Source: Nocardiopsis sp. TSRI0078 (lineage in GTDB: Bacteria; Actinomycetota; Actinomycetes; Streptosporangiales; Streptosporangiaceae). Taken from it: a DNA stretch of 64,000 bases. This document shows positions 32,632-40,972 of this stretch, piece by piece. The position numbers were made by a program, and so were the translations under genes. How positions within the stretch are numbered: position 1 is the first letter of the stretch; each line of letters starts with the position of its first letter. The stretch spans positions 186,001 to 250,000 of the forward strand of contig NZ_LWLB01000035.1 in assembly GCF_001905145.1 (NCBI RefSeq), given 5' to 3'. Under the pieces are notes generated by a model, which was not told the origin of the DNA, did no database searches, and was given only the letters and a program-made list of their open reading frames with translations.

Positions 32632-32953
32632 CCCGGCCCCGTCCGCCGACCATGCGTGCGGGACCGGCGCCTCGCCCCGGCCGCACGGCGGGAAAACCCG
32701 CCCGTCGGCGAGAACGGAGAGTATTCGATTCGCAACACGAATTCTCCACTTTGCCAGGGGATAATCCCGGGTACCCATTCCGCCCGGCACCGGGGCCCGG
32801 AAAGCGTGGCGGCGGCCTCCTTGTTACGGGGGGTATAACTGGCGACCACACCTGAGGAAATGATCAATACAACCCCTATCTACCTCGCCCGCCGCATGTT
32901 ATTTTCTTTCAGCCCGGGGGATCAGGCACAAACGAACTAACGAAGAGGCAACT
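32632..32953 (+). promoter_or_regulatory. Promoter region of the RiPP precursor genes
   Basis: A 322-bp region with no gene and clearly lower GC than its surroundings, especially 32715-32770 and 32830-32945. It holds an imperfect inverted repeat at 32716-32747 (GGAGA-gt-ATTCG with CGAAT-TCTCC, 10 bp of pairing), a plausible operator. AT-rich sequence at 32893-32905 lies about 50 bp before the first precursor and could include the -10 region. The leader ends in GAAGAGG 5 nt before the ATG. Confidence 0.55.
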
Positions 32954-33136
32954 ATGCCCCATTCGACAGCACCCGACATCGACCTGCCGGAGCTGGACTT
33001 CGACAACATGGAGGTCATGAGCGTCCGCGAGGCCGTCGCGGTCCCCGAGACGGGCGCCACCAGCGGCTCCAGCAGCTGCACCTCCACCTCGTGCTGCGGC
33101 TCCAGCAGCTGCTGCTCAGGCGGCTCCTGCGGCTGA
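32954..33136 (+). CDS. Thiopeptide-like RiPP precursor peptide 1
   Basis: A 60-residue precursor. The leader (residues 1-36) is acidic and carries a conserved-looking recognition segment IDLPELDFDNMEVMSVREAV, typical of actinobacterial thiopeptide leaders, and ends VPETGAT. The proposed core (residues 37-60) contains only Ser (11), Cys (6), Thr (2) and Gly (5), so 19 of 24 residues could be cyclised to azoles or dehydrated. The cleavage site after GAT is inferred by analogy. GAAGAGG lies 5 nt before the ATG. The gene begins the cluster and has a near-identical second copy 335 bp downstream. Confidence 0.93.
   Translation: MPHSTAPDIDLPELDFDNMEVMSVREAVAVPETGATSGSSSCTSTSCCGSSSCCSGGSCG
33006..33117 (+). 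repeat. 112-bp direct repeat, copy 1 (in precursor 1)
   Basis: Bases 33006-33117 are identical to 33341-33452 (offset 335). The repeat spans the end of the leader and most of the core, while the leader start, the 3' end and the intervening DNA differ. This points to recent duplication or gene conversion of the core region. Confidence 0.95.
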
Positions 33137-33190
33137 GCCGACCGGTTATCGTTCCCGGTACCAACGTCCCCCAAACCCCTGATCCGACAA

Positions 33191-33221
33191 TTCATGCCGA
33201 GACAACGGGTCAAGGCATGAA
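33191..33221 (+). promoter_or_regulatory. Inverted repeat between the two precursor genes
   Basis: TTCATGCC (33191-33198) and GGCATGAA (33214-33221) are perfect 8-bp arms with 15 nt between. CAAGGCATG recurs at 33242-33250. It may be an operator or RNA element for the second precursor, which lies in a 152-bp gap large enough to have its own promoter. Confidence 0.45.
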
Positions 33222-33288
33222 CTGTTTCGGCGTGCCTGAACCAAGGCATGTACATCCCCTGAAAACCAGCCTCAGAAGAAGGTGCTTG

Positions 33289-33471
33289 ATGGCTATGCAG
33301 GACTCCCCCGTGATCGACCTCCCCGACCTCGACTTCAACGACATGGAGGTCATGAGCGTCCGCGAGGCCGTCGCGGTCCCCGAGACGGGCGCCACCAGCG
33401 GCTCCAGCAGCTGCACCTCCACCTCGTGCTGCGGCTCCAGCAGCTGCTGCTCCTCGGGGTCGTGCGGCTAG
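33289..33471 (+). CDS. Thiopeptide-like RiPP precursor peptide 2
   Basis: A 60-residue precursor parallel to the first one. The leader start differs (MAMQDSPVIDLPDLDFND), but from residue 19 on the protein is identical except for residue 56, which is Ser here and Gly in precursor 1. The core is residues 37-60 with 20 of 24 modifiable residues. The start is the ATG at 33289, with AGAAGG upstream; the frame is open further upstream but only this start matches precursor 1. Two precursors with a one-residue difference could give two congeners from one enzyme set. Confidence 0.93.
   Translation: MAMQDSPVIDLPDLDFNDMEVMSVREAVAVPETGATSGSSSCTSTSCCGSSSCCSSGSCG
33341..33452 (+). repeat. 112-bp direct repeat, copy 2 (in precursor 2)
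   Basis: Identical to 33006-33117. The absence of any silent change over 37 codons indicates very recent duplication or ongoing gene conversion. Confidence 0.95.
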
Positions 33472-33541
33472 CGGTGCCCTCCCGGGGCGCCGCCTGACGT
33501 CGCCCCGGTCCGGCCGGCATCGGCCGGACGACACCGCCAAG

Positions 33542-33571
33542 GGCGGCCCCCTCTTCGGTCCGGGGGCCGCC
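33542..33571 (+). terminator. Hairpin after the precursor genes (terminator or attenuator)
   Basis: A perfect 10-bp GC stem (GGCGGCCCCC at 33542-33551, GGGGGCCGCC at 33562-33571) with a 10-nt loop lies 70 bp after precursor 2 and 38 bp before the transporter gene. There is no T run. It may allow partial read-through, so that precursors are made in excess over enzymes, as in many RiPP clusters. Confidence 0.75.
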
Positions 33572-33609
33572 TCCTCACGCTTCACCCCGACGAACCACGA
33601 GGGCCGCAC

Positions 33610-34512
33610 GTGCACGCCATCCAAGCCACCGACATCACCAAGGACTACGGGAAGGGGGAGGTGCTCCACGGCATCTCCTACCAGGTGCCCACCGGGCAGA
33701 TCGCCGCGCTGCTCGGCCCCAACGGAGCGGGCAAGACGACGCTGATCGAGATCCTGGAGGGCCACCGGGGGCGCACCTCGGGACGGTTGTCCGTGCTGGG
33801 GCTCGACCCGGGCAGCCGCCGCGACTTCGCGCAGCTCCGCAGGCGCATGAGCGTCGTCCTCCAGCAGACCATGCTGGAGCCCGGCATGTCGGTGCGCGAC
33901 ATCCTGCGCCGCCACGCCTCCTACTACCCCGATCCGCTCGACATCGACGAGGTCCTCGACCAGGTCGACCTCGCGGAGAAGCGCTCCGCCCTGGTCAAGT
34001 CCCTCTCCGACGGCATGCGCCGCCGCCTGGACCTGGCCCTGGCCCTCACCGGCCGCCCCGAGCTGCTCTTCCTGGACGAGCCGACCACCGGCCTGGACCC
34101 GGTGTCGCGCCGCCGCATCCGCGGCCTCGTCTCCGGGCTGCGCGACAGCGGCACCACCGTGGTCCTGACCTCGCACGACCTCACCGAGGTCCAGGAGCTC
34201 GCCGACCGGGTGGACGTCATCCGCGACGGCGAGTTCATCGCGTCGGGCAGCCCCGAGGACCTGGTCCGCGGTTCCTCGGCCTTCACGGTGGTGGAGTTCG
34301 CCGACCCCGGCGTCGCGTCCGAACGCCTGCCGGAGGGCGCCGCGATCGTCAACGGGCGGGTGCGCATCCGGACCGAGGACCAGGACGCCGTCGTGCGCGA
34401 GGTCCAGGAGTGGGCCGAGCGGGAGAGGACCGAGATCAGCGGACTGACGATCGTTCCGCCCAGTCTCGACGACGCCTACATCGCGATGCTGGAGACGGGA
34501 AGGACCGAATGA
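33610..34512 (+). CDS. ABC transporter ATP-binding protein of the RiPP cluster
   Basis: A 300-residue ATPase with Walker A GPNGAGKTT near residues 37-45, signature LSDGMRRRL (a variant of LSGGQ, common in DrrA-like exporters) and Walker B LLFLDEPTTGLD. The C-terminal 80 residues form a DrrA-type extension. With the coupled permease it probably exports the mature peptide or gives self-protection. It starts with GTG at 33610, directly after the hairpin. Lactazole-type clusters lack such a transporter, so this is an addition. Confidence 0.9.
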   Translation: MHAIQATDITKDYGKGEVLHGISYQVPTGQIAALLGPNGAGKTTLIEILEGHRGRTSGRLSVLGLDPGSRRDFAQLRRRMSVVLQQTMLEPGMSVRDILRRHASYYPDPLDIDEVLDQVDLAEKRSALVKSLSDGMRRRLDLALALTGRPELLFLDEPTTGLDPVSRRRIRGLVSGLRDSGTTVVLTSHDLTEVQELADRVDVIRDGEFIASGSPEDLVRGSSAFTVVEFADPGVASERLPEGAAIVNGRVRIRTEDQDAVVREVQEWAERERTEISGLTIVPPSLDDAYIAMLETGRTE

Positions 34513-35360
34513 GCACCATCGAGACCGTGCGCCCCAGGCGCCGTCCCAGCAGCTTCCTCCTCCACGTGGACGGGGAGCTGAAGGAGTTCTGGCGCTCCCC
34601 CATCACCCTGGCGTTCATCGTCCTGATGCCGGTGATGTTCTACGTCGGCTTCGGACTCGCGTTCCGCTCCCAGGCCGACGCGGTCCGCGTGGTCGGCGAC
34701 CACGAGATCACCCAGGCCAACCTGAGCTACGGCGGCATCCTCGGCTTCGCCCTGATGTCGGTGGCCTTCGCCAACGTGGCCATCGGCCTGGCCATCCGCC
34801 GCCACCACGGCCTGTTCAAGCGCTTCCGCACCACCCCGGTCAGCCCGGCGACGGTGATGGGCGCCTACCTGGTGAACACCCTGCTCACGGCGGTGATCGT
34901 GCTGGCGGTCGTCACCGCGATCGGCCTGCTCGGCATGGGCGTGACCATCGACCCGGCGCGTGTGCCGCAACTGCTCGCCGCGCTGCTGCTCGGCTTCGTG
35001 TGCATGGCCCCGCTGGGCGCGGCCGCGTCGCTGCTGCCGCCCAACGCCGACGCCGCCGTGCCGATGGTCAACGGCATCTTCTTCCCCGCGGCCTTCCTCG
35101 CGGGCGGGTTCGTCATCCTGCCGCTGGGCGACACCGTCGGAGCGGTCGTGGACCTGCTGCCCGGCCGCCCCCTGACCGTCCTCATCCAGGGTGCCCTGGC
35201 CGAGTCCGGCCCCGTGTGGGACTGGTCGGCGGTGGGGCTGCTGCTCGCCTGGTCCCTGCTGGGCACGGTGGCGGCCCTGCGCTGGTTCCGCTGGGCCTCC
35301 GAGCGCGAGCCGCGCGGGTTCGGGTCGGCCCGGCGCAAGGGGTCGGAGGGCGAGGGTTGA
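34509..35360 (+). CDS. ABC-2 type permease of the RiPP cluster
   Basis: A 283-residue membrane protein with six hydrophobic segments and the FKRFRTTPVSPATVM stretch usual in DrrB-like permeases. The ATG overlaps the ATPase stop (ATGA), and its own stop overlaps the TTG start of the LanB gene. It is therefore locked into the biosynthetic operon by translational coupling. Probable role: peptide export and immunity. Confidence 0.9.
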   Translation: MSTIETVRPRRRPSSFLLHVDGELKEFWRSPITLAFIVLMPVMFYVGFGLAFRSQADAVRVVGDHEITQANLSYGGILGFALMSVAFANVAIGLAIRRHHGLFKRFRTTPVSPATVMGAYLVNTLLTAVIVLAVVTAIGLLGMGVTIDPARVPQLLAALLLGFVCMAPLGAAASLLPPNADAAVPMVNGIFFPAAFLAGGFVILPLGDTVGAVVDLLPGRPLTVLIQGALAESGPVWDWSAVGLLLAWSLLGTVAALRWFRWASEREPRGFGSARRKGSEGEG

Positions 35361-38044
35361 GTCTTCCTGAGTTCGACTGCGTGGAGGGCCCCTATCTGGT
35401 CTCCCGTGTGAACCTGTACCCCTACCTGCCGCTGCGCGGCGCGGCCGTGGACGCGGACCGCGAGCTGGTGCGCGCCCTCGCCGAGGAGGAGGAGCACCGG
35501 GAACGGATCCGCCGGCGGCTGCTCGACGCCCTGCACGACGCCGCCCCGGAGATCGGGGACGAGGAGCACCGGAGGGCGGCGCTGGCCGCCAAGCGCGACG
35601 TGTACAACCGGCGCCCGCCCCGGGCGTCGCTGGCCGGCCATCCGGTCACACGGCGGATCGGCGCGCTCGGCGAGTGGGTCCGCAGCTGGGAGCGCACGCG
35701 CGCCGCCGCGGAGGAGCTCGACGCCGCGCACGGGCCCGCCCTGGCCGACGAGCGCGGCGTGCTCGCGGCGTGGGCACGCGACCCGCTCACCGACCGCAGC
35801 ACGGCGATGTCCAGCCCGGACCTGCACCGGGCGGTGGCGGCGCGCGCGGCCGCCGACGGCCCGCCCGACAAGCGGATGCGCAAGGCCGAGCCGTCCCTGG
35901 TGCGCTACCACTCGCGGTCCACGGTGAAGGTCAGCCCCTACTCGCTCTACACGGGCGTGCACTTCGACGACGTGGAACAGCCGTCGTCGGCCGCGCGCGA
36001 CGGCGAGCCTTTGAGGTTCACCACCGAAGCCGACCTGCGCCGCCTGCTGGCCCGGCAGGCGGGACGCGTGCTGGCCGCCGACCCGGAGGCCCGCCTGGGC
36101 ATGGAGTGGGTGTTCACCGGCGGGGCCCGGCGCGAGGGCGACCGGCTGCTGGTGCGCCGCCGCCGGTGGGTGCCGCCCGCGCCCGGACTGCGCGCGGAGG
36201 CCTTCGGCGAGGAGGAGGTGCGCGTCCCGCTCTCGGGCGCGTGGAAGCACCTGGTGGCGGTGCTCGAACGCCGTGCCGCGCGGCCGGTGCTCCTGTCCGG
36301 GCTGCGCGACGGCCTCGCGGCGGACCTGGGACAGGAGCCCTCCGCGGCCCTGGCCGTGCTGGACAAGCTGATCGGGGCGGGTGTGCTGGTGCCGTGGGCA
36401 CCGGCCGCCGAGCAGTCCCCGGACTTCGTGCGGCACTGGCACGAGCTGGCCCGGAGCCTCCCGGGTGCGGCCGCCGCGCGGGTGGCGGCGGCCTTCGAGG
36501 CCACCCGGGACGTGCTCGGCGGCTTCGGGGAGGCGACGGGCAAGGAACGGGCGCGCTCCGTGCTGCACCTGCAGCGCCTGTGGTCGGCCGCGGTGGACCC
36601 GGCGGCCTCCGCGGACCCGGACGGCCACGGGGACGGGAGCGGCGCCGGGACCCGGGAGGCCTCCGGTGACACGGCCTCCTCGCCCCTCGTGGAGGACTGC
36701 CACGTCTCGCGCGGCGCACCGGTCCCACGCGAGTGGACCCGCACGTGGTCCGACGACCTGCGCGGGCTCATGCCGCTGCTGTTCGCCCTGGACGACCAGC
36801 GGGTGCTGGCGGGCGCGCTGGAGAGCGTGTTCGTGGACCGCTACGGCCGGGGCGGACGGTGCACCGACCTGGACGAGTTCGCCGGGCACGCCCGCGCGGC
36901 CTTCCCCATGACCCAGCGCCTGATGGCGGGCCGCACCGAGGACGCGGACGAGGACCTGTCCCGGCTGCTGGCCGCCCGGCGGCGCGCGGTCGGCCACCTC
37001 AACGACCTGGCCCGGCAGGACGCCGAGGAGGTCGAGGTGGACCCGGCCGTGGTGGACGAGGTCGCCGCGCTCCTGCCCGAGCGGGAGTTCACCGCGCGGC
37101 GCTCCTTCGCCGTGTTCGGGCAGCCGGACCGGGGCAGGCTCGTCCTCAACCACCTGTACGGCGGGCGGGCGCGCTACTTCAGCCGGTTCCTGTCCGCGCT
37201 GCCGGACGGCGTGCGCGACCGGGTGGCGGCGCATGTCCGCCGCCTGGGTCCGCCGGACGCGGACACCGTGCACATGCGGTCCGCGCTGGGGTTCAACGCC
37301 AACCTGTCGCCGCTGCTCGCCCCCGAGGAGCTGGCGCTGCGCGACGAGCCGGTCCTGGCCGACGGGCCCTCCACCGGCGAGCTCCACCTCGTGCACACCC
37401 CGCGCGGGCTGAGGCTGGTGCGCGGCTCCCGGGAGATCGACCCGGTCTACACCGGCTTCCTGGTGCCGCACGCGCTGCCCTACGACGAGATGCTCGTGGC
37501 GATGCTCGCCGACTCGCCGTTCTTCTCGTTCAGCGACACCGTCATCGACCTGCACGAACGCTGGGAGGAGGGCCGCGCCGACCGCCGGACGCCGGTCGGT
37601 GCCCCGCGGATCTCCTTCGGCGACGTGCTGCTGTTCCGCCGCCGCTGGGCCCTGGACGCCGACCTGCTGGCCGCCCGCCCCGGGGAGGGCCCGGAGGAGC
37701 TGCACCGGCGGGTCAACGTCGAGCGGACCCTGCGCGGCATGCCCGACCAGGTGTTCGTCCGACCGCTCCAGGGCTCGCGGATGGGTCCGATGGAGCGGGC
37801 GATGGCGCCCAAACCCCAGCACGTGGACTTCCTGAGCAGGCTGCACACGGCGACCGCCGCGAAGCGGCTGGCCCACCTGGGCCCGACCCTGTTCGCGGAG
37901 GAGCTCCTGCCGTGCCCGTCGGAGGGCGGCCTGAGCGGGCCGCGCGGCCGGCACGCCACGGAGGTGTTCCTCGAACTGTCCACCGTGCCCTCCCCCGTCC
38001 CTCCGATGCCCGTTCCCCCAGGCGAAGTGAGGCTGGTGCCTTGA
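35357..38044 (+). CDS. Split LanB: lantibiotic dehydratase N-terminal (tRNA-Glu-dependent glutamylation) domain
   Basis: An 895-residue protein matching the LanB glutamylation domain alone (LazB/TbtB type). It begins LPEFDCVEGPYLVSRVNLYPYLPLR and has the conserved Arg- and Lys-rich segment RYHSRSTVKVSPYSLYTGVHF near residues 180-205. There is no C-terminal elimination domain, which is encoded separately at the end of the cluster. Family role: transfers Glu from glutamyl-tRNA to core Ser/Thr so that elimination can form dehydroalanine or dehydrobutyrine. The start is a TTG overlapping the permease stop (TTGA). Confidence 0.9.
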   Translation: MSLPEFDCVEGPYLVSRVNLYPYLPLRGAAVDADRELVRALAEEEEHRERIRRRLLDALHDAAPEIGDEEHRRAALAAKRDVYNRRPPRASLAGHPVTRRIGALGEWVRSWERTRAAAEELDAAHGPALADERGVLAAWARDPLTDRSTAMSSPDLHRAVAARAAADGPPDKRMRKAEPSLVRYHSRSTVKVSPYSLYTGVHFDDVEQPSSAARDGEPLRFTTEADLRRLLARQAGRVLAADPEARLGMEWVFTGGARREGDRLLVRRRRWVPPAPGLRAEAFGEEEVRVPLSGAWKHLVAVLERRAARPVLLSGLRDGLAADLGQEPSAALAVLDKLIGAGVLVPWAPAAEQSPDFVRHWHELARSLPGAAAARVAAAFEATRDVLGGFGEATGKERARSVLHLQRLWSAAVDPAASADPDGHGDGSGAGTREASGDTASSPLVEDCHVSRGAPVPREWTRTWSDDLRGLMPLLFALDDQRVLAGALESVFVDRYGRGGRCTDLDEFAGHARAAFPMTQRLMAGRTEDADEDLSRLLAARRRAVGHLNDLARQDAEEVEVDPAVVDEVAALLPEREFTARRSFAVFGQPDRGRLVLNHLYGGRARYFSRFLSALPDGVRDRVAAHVRRLGPPDADTVHMRSALGFNANLSPLLAPEELALRDEPVLADGPSTGELHLVHTPRGLRLVRGSREIDPVYTGFLVPHALPYDEMLVAMLADSPFFSFSDTVIDLHERWEEGRADRRTPVGAPRISFGDVLLFRRRWALDADLLAARPGEGPEELHRRVNVERTLRGMPDQVFVRPLQGSRMGPMERAMAPKPQHVDFLSRLHTATAAKRLAHLGPTLFAEELLPCPSEGGLSGPRGRHATEVFLELSTVPSPVPPMPVPPGEVRLVP

Positions 38045-39189
38045 CCGTCGGACTCCGAGTGACCTACTACGACAACGACAAGGCCGCGTTGCTGGGCGAG
38101 TGCCTGGTGCCGACGGCCCTGGAGACCGCACGGAGGGAGGGGATCACCGCCGCCTGGCTCCACCTGCACTGGCGGCTGGGTCCGCACTGCGTGCTCTACG
38201 CGGACGGTGACGCCGGGGCGGTGGACACCGCGCTGCGCGACGCGGAGTCCCGCGTGCGGGGCTTCCTGGACCGTGAGCCGTCCACGCGCGTGATCGACCC
38301 CGACCAGTACGCGGCCTTCTCCGCGAGGATGGGCCGCCTGGAGCTGGTGGAGCCGCCCTACACGCCGCTGGAGCCGGACAACTCGGTCCGGCGGCTGGAG
38401 GGCGACCCGGTGGACACGTTCCTGCGCGGACGCGAGGCGGTCGAGCTCAAGGGCCGGGTGCTGACCGACGGGATCTCCCGGGTGGCCGACCAGGTCGGCG
38501 GGCGGGCCGACGGCCGGACGGCGACCGCCCACGTGTTCGCGGGGATGGGCGCGATCGCCTCCCAGTACCCCGAGTGGGGACTGCGCTCCGGCTACCAGGC
38601 GTTCCTGTCGCACTGGAAGGAGTACTTCCACTGGTCGGACCCCGACGGGAGGGCGCAGGCGCGGCTCGCCGAGTCCTACCTGGCGCAGCAGGAGGGCCTG
38701 GTGGAGACGCTGCGCGCGGTCCACGAGGGCACCACGGACGACCCGTCCGCGCTGTCCTGGCTGGAGTGGACGCGACGCTGGCTGCCCGAGGCGGTGGAGC
38801 TGGCACGCGGGGAGCACATCCTGCCGTTCCCGCACCCGGACCGGCTGGACACGGCGTCCCGCTTCGGCGAGGACACGCGGATCCGGTGGAGCGGCTCGGA
38901 CGAGCGCTCCTACAGCGACTTCCACCGGGAGTTCCGCAAGCTGGACTTCACCCGGCTGGGCGACGGGTACGGGTTCGCGGCCTTCCGCTTCGTCATCAAC
39001 TGCTTCTTCGACCTGCTTCCGCTGATGGGGGTCTCGCCGATCCAGCGCTACTCGATCGCGTACCTGTTCACCGAGGCCGCCCAGGAGGTGGTGGGTGAGA
39101 CCTGGGAGGAGACCGTGCGCCGCGTGGTCGACCACCAGAGCAGCGACCCCGGGCTGAAGCCGACCCTGCCGTGGGTGGGCGATGCCTGA
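38041..39189 (+). CDS. Thiopeptide-type biosynthesis protein, probable [4+2] pyridine synthase (LazC/TbtD-like)
   Basis: A 382-residue protein of the thiopeptide-type bacteriocin biosynthesis domain family, which is related to the LanB elimination domain. It shows HLHWRLGPHCVLYADGD near residues 35-55 and RLELVEPPYTPLEPDNSV near 100-120. Because a second protein (44348-46066) carries the fused elimination domain, this stand-alone copy is best explained as the cycloaddition enzyme that joins two dehydroalanines into the pyridine and releases the leader. The sequence alone does not prove which of the two does which step. It starts with TTG overlapping the previous stop. Confidence 0.75.
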   Translation: MTVGLRVTYYDNDKAALLGECLVPTALETARREGITAAWLHLHWRLGPHCVLYADGDAGAVDTALRDAESRVRGFLDREPSTRVIDPDQYAAFSARMGRLELVEPPYTPLEPDNSVRRLEGDPVDTFLRGREAVELKGRVLTDGISRVADQVGGRADGRTATAHVFAGMGAIASQYPEWGLRSGYQAFLSHWKEYFHWSDPDGRAQARLAESYLAQQEGLVETLRAVHEGTTDDPSALSWLEWTRRWLPEAVELARGEHILPFPHPDRLDTASRFGEDTRIRWSGSDERSYSDFHREFRKLDFTRLGDGYGFAAFRFVINCFFDLLPLMGVSPIQRYSIAYLFTEAAQEVVGETWEETVRRVVDHQSSDPGLKPTLPWVGDA

Positions 39190-40972
39190 GCACACCGACG
39201 TACGCCGGCTGAAGAGCGCGGTCCGCGCCCGCTCCCTCGCCGAGGAGGGGGTCGCCCTGAGCATGGGCGCGACCGCCGTCGTGGTCCGGGGCGCCCGGGC
39301 CGACACCGTGTGGCGTGCCCTGGAGCCCGCGCTGCGCGCCGGGTTCACCCGGCAGGCCCTGACCGAGCGCTTCCCGGCCGGGGGCAGACCGTTCCTGGAG
39401 GGCGTCCTGGACCAGCTGGAGGAGCACGGCTTCCTGCGGGAGGTGGAGGAGGAGCACGGGCTGTCGGAGACCGAGCTGGCCGCCTACCCGCACGTGGAGT
39501 CGCTGACCGCGCGGCCGTACGCGGCGCTGCGCGCGCTCGCGGAGAGCACCGTCCGGGTCCGGTCGTCCTGCCCGCTGCTCGAAGCCGAGGTGCGCCGTGC
39601 CCTGGGTCGCGCCGGTTTCCGCGAGGTGCACGCCGACACCGGACCCGGCACCGGTGCGCTGCTGACCACCAGGCTCTCCGTGCCCGGGAGGGAGGAGGCG
39701 CTGCACCTGGTCGACACCGGACGCGGGGTGTGGGTGTCGGGTCCGCGCAACGCGCCCGGCGGCCCCGGGCTGGTGGAGCGCGTGCGGGCCTGGTTCGCGG
39801 CTCCCGGGGCCTCGGGGGAGGGTGCGTCCTCCGGGGCGGACGGCGCCGCCGGGGTGGACGAGGAGAACCCCGCGCTGGCGGTCACCCGCTCCCTGGTGGC
39901 CGCCCAGCTGGCGCTGGCCCTGGTGGCGCAGGTGGCCCGGAGCGTGGACGGGACGGAGCCCCCGGGCGATCCGGAGTTCATGGTGACCACGGACGAACTG
40001 GTCAGCGAGCCGCACCCGTTCGTCGCCCTGCCCGCCCTGGACCCCGGTACCGAGGCGCCCCCGCCCGGGGGAGCCGCGCCCCCGGAGGAGGTGCCCGACC
40101 AGCTGGACGCGGTGGCGCACCTGTGGGACCGGGTGTTCGGCCCGGTCGGCGAGCCCCGGCCGGACGACCTGGAGCAGCTGCCCGTGGGCCTGGCCCGCGT
40201 GGAGCGCTCCCCCTTCCTCGGCGCGGGTACCACCACCGCGTCGGCACGGCTGGACGCGCTGCTCACCGCGCTGCACGCCGTCGCCTGGCCCGGCGGGGCC
40301 GGTCGCGAAGCGGGAACCGGCGCTCATGGCCGGGTCGATGATGCCGGGGAGCGGACTCCCGCGGCGGAGCCCGCGGATCCCGTCGACCTCGGACCGGAGC
40401 CGCCCCCGCACACGACCGCCCGCGGTGGCGAGGACACTCCGGAGGAGCGTGGCCACGCCCGGAATGAGGACTCCGTCGGTCTCGGTCTGGGTCTGACCCC
40501 GGTGGCGGCGGTCGGCGAGGCCGTCGGCGACCTGGTGGTACGCGCCCGCGACCGCTGGAAGGACGTGGACCCGCCGGAACCGATGCCGGCGTCCGCCCGC
40601 AGGCTGTGGGCCGCGCTGACACTGCGCTTCGGGGTCGGGGCGCGCCTGCGCCACCAGGAACTGGACGGCACCGGCCTGTGGCGGGTCGCCGTTCTCGGCC
40701 CCGACGGGGAGGCCATGGGAGTCAGCGCCGCGCCCGACGCCGACGCCGCGACGGTCGAGGCCCTGCTCCGCGCCGTCGCCCGCGTCCAGTCCTCCCGGGA
40801 CGGGGGCGCGCCCGGGGCCACCGTGTCCGCGACCGCGACGAGGACCGGGGCGGTGACCGCCTCCCTGGCGCGGTGGGCGCGCGAGACCGGCCTGGTGCGG
40901 GTGTACGCGCCCGGCGGGGCCGGCGCCTGGGCGGAGCGCGGCGTGTACGCGGCGGTGGCCTCATGGACCTGA
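39182..40972 (+). CDS. Ocin-ThiF-like/RRE protein of the azoline cyclodehydratase
   Basis: A 596-residue protein of the TOMM cyclodehydratase partner type (LazD-like). The N-terminal 90 residues have the winged-helix-like pattern expected of a RiPP recognition element (RQALTERFPAGGRPFLEGVLDQLEEHGFL). The middle is a degenerate ThiF-like domain without the ATP-binding motif or zinc cysteines. The C-terminal third is Gly/Pro/Glu-rich. It would bind the leader peptide and hand it to the YcaO protein encoded next. The ATG overlaps the previous stop by 8 bp; its own stop overlaps the YcaO start by 10 bp. Confidence 0.85.
   Translation: MPEHTDVRRLKSAVRARSLAEEGVALSMGATAVVVRGARADTVWRALEPALRAGFTRQALTERFPAGGRPFLEGVLDQLEEHGFLREVEEEHGLSETELAAYPHVESLTARPYAALRALAESTVRVRSSCPLLEAEVRRALGRAGFREVHADTGPGTGALLTTRLSVPGREEALHLVDTGRGVWVSGPRNAPGGPGLVERVRAWFAAPGASGEGASSGADGAAGVDEENPALAVTRSLVAAQLALALVAQVARSVDGTEPPGDPEFMVTTDELVSEPHPFVALPALDPGTEAPPPGGAAPPEEVPDQLDAVAHLWDRVFGPVGEPRPDDLEQLPVGLARVERSPFLGAGTTTASARLDALLTALHAVAWPGGAGREAGTGAHGRVDDAGERTPAAEPADPVDLGPEPPPHTTARGGEDTPEERGHARNEDSVGLGLGLTPVAAVGEAVGDLVVRARDRWKDVDPPEPMPASARRLWAALTLRFGVGARLRHQELDGTGLWRVAVLGPDGEAMGVSAAPDADAATVEALLRAVARVQSSRDGGAPGATVSATATRTGAVTASLARWARETGLVRVYAPGGAGAWAERGVYAAVASWT

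Noticed and set aside
33004-33471. The precursor repeats as a CRISPR-like array
   Set aside because: There are only two copies, 112 bp long and coding; spacing and length do not fit.
34865-38131. A 1088-codon minus-strand frame across the LanB gene
   Set aside because: Shadow frame; the plus strand carries clear LanB sequence with coupled start and stop.
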